Shown one piece after another: positions 5,174 through 5,994 of a DNA stretch of 5,994 bases (the stretch's first letter is position 1; every line of letters begins with the position of its first letter). The stretch spans positions 1 through 5,994 of the forward strand of contig JBJXGC010000268.1 in NCBI GenBank assembly GCA_046154545.1, read 5' to 3'. Made by a program: the position numbers and the translations under genes. Origin of the DNA: JBJXGC01 sp046154545. Its GTDB lineage: Bacteria; Chloroflexota; Dehalococcoidia; Tepidiformales; Tepidiformaceae. The notes under the pieces are model-generated. The model saw only the letters and a program-made list of their open reading frames with translations, was not told the origin of the DNA and did no database searches.

Positions 5174-5994
5174 CTACGTGCCGAACGCCTTACGCAGGTG
5201 TTCGGCCGCTTCGTCGATGTTCGCCCGCCCGGCGGGGACGACACCGAAGAAGAGGAAGGTGTCGTGAATGAGGCCTTCGTAGTTATGGTACGTCACGGGC
5301 ACGCCGGACTCCTTCAGCTTGGCGGCGTAGGCTGCCCCTTCGTCGCGAAGGGGGTCGAACTCGGCCGTCTGGATGAGCGCCGGCGGGAGCCCGGTGGTGT
5401 CGCCACGCAGCGGTGAGGCGTAGGGTTCGGCGCCGCGCCCGGGCGTCGGCAGGTAGTGGTTCCAGAACCACTGCATGGAGTCCAGCGTGAGCATGTAGCC
5501 CTCGGCGTTGCTCGTGTAGGAGCCGGTGCTGTAGTCGAGGTTCGTGACCGGGCAGTGCATGAGCTGGAAGCAGAGGGCCGGGCCACCCTTGTCCCGTGCC
5601 ATCTGGGCGACGACGGCCGTGAGATGGCCGCCCGCGCTGTCGCCACCGATGGCGATGCGGGCAGGGTCGATGCCGAGGGAGCCTGCGTTCGCCGCCACCC
5701 AGGCGGCGGCAGCGTAGCAGTCCTCGGAGGCTGCCGGGTATTTGTGCTCGGGCGCGAGCCGGTAATCGACCGAGACGACGACACACCCGGCCGCGTTGGC
5801 AAGGGCGCGGCAGAGCCCGTCGTGGGTCTCGATGTCCATGATCACCCAGCCGCCGCCGTGGAAGTAGACGAGCGCCGGCAGAGTTGCCGCGTTCGACGGC
5901 CGGTAGATACGCACCGGGATCTCGCCGCCAGGCCCGGGGATGCGGCGGTCTTCGACCGAGGCGACGGCCTCCGGCTCGCCCTGAAGGGCGGCAA
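5174..5994 (-). CDS. Alpha/beta-hydrolase esterase/lipase of the hormone-sensitive lipase (HSL) family, N-terminus cut by window edge
   Basis: This enzyme class hydrolyses short- to medium-chain carboxylic esters; the natural substrate cannot be read from sequence. The frame runs from base 5992 without a stop to TAG at 5176-5174, giving 272 visible residues; the family is usually about 300-320 aa, so roughly 40 N-terminal residues are missing. In fragment numbering, the HSL oxyanion motif HGGGW is at 45-49, YRLAPEHKYPA at 77-87, the nucleophile Ser119 in GDSAGG, the acid Asp213 in EFDPLRDEG, and the base His243 in GLIHDTF, so the triad is complete. The residues before HGGGW (EDRRIPGPGGEIPVRIYRP) match the usual family lead-in, so the GTG at 5914 is internal rather than the start. 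No signal peptide can be judged because the N-terminus is absent. It converges on the subtilase/I9-like pair with a hairpin between, and there is no sign that they are functionally linked. Confidence 0.92.
   Translation of the reverse strand, partial: AALQGEPEAVASVEDRRIPGPGGEIPVRIYRPSNAATLPALVYFHGGGWVIMDIETHDGLCRALANAAGCVVVSVDYRLAPEHKYPAASEDCYAAAAWVAANAGSLGIDPARIAIGGDSAGGHLTAVVAQMARDKGGPALCFQLMHCPVTNLDYSTGSYTSNAEGYMLTLDSMQWFWNHYLPTPGRGAEPYASPLRGDTTGLPPALIQTAEFDPLRDEGAAYAAKLKESGVPVTYHNYEGLIHDTFLFFGVVPAGRANIDEAAEHLRKAFGT

Overview
The window is high-GC bacterial DNA, gene-dense, with six protein-coding genes. Two of them run off the ends. The mix is LL-diaminopimelate aminotransferase, an FprA-type NADPH-ferredoxin reductase, a soluble subtilase and an HSL-type esterase. 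That would suit a high-GC bacterium such as a Chloroflexota member, with Actinomycetota as an alternative. No rRNA, tRNA or other lineage marker is present, so this placement is inference.

Left part (1-3178, all minus strand, transcribed right to left): a two-CBS-domain protein (3178-2735) overlaps an FprA-like ferredoxin-NADP+ reductase (2738-1287) by four bases (GTGA). After 147 bp comes a dapL-type PLP aminotransferase (1139 to the window start). The spacer between the reductase and dapL is largely a 103-bp tandem array of a 14-bp unit made of two related heptamers. The array begins one base past the reductase stop codon.

Middle (3179-3480): a divergent intergenic region of about 300 bp. 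It holds a perfect CRP-type palindrome (TGTGA-N6-TCACA, 3363-3378), a weak promoter candidate downstream of it and a strong Shine-Dalgarno (3464-3471) that fixes the start of the next gene.

Right part: a subtilisin-family serine protease with a complete catalytic triad, an apparent I9-like prodomain and no signal peptide (3481-4821). Seventy-five bases later is a 79-residue protein (4897-5136) whose layout resembles a free-standing subtilisin propeptide/I9 inhibitor. These two genes are the most interesting unit here: a cytoplasmic protease with a candidate trans-acting inhibitor or folding chaperone, possibly under cAMP/CRP-family control. A GC-rich hairpin (5138-5164) separates them from a convergent HSL-family esterase (5174 to the window end, N-terminus missing).

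No mobile element, CRISPR array or RNA gene was recognised.
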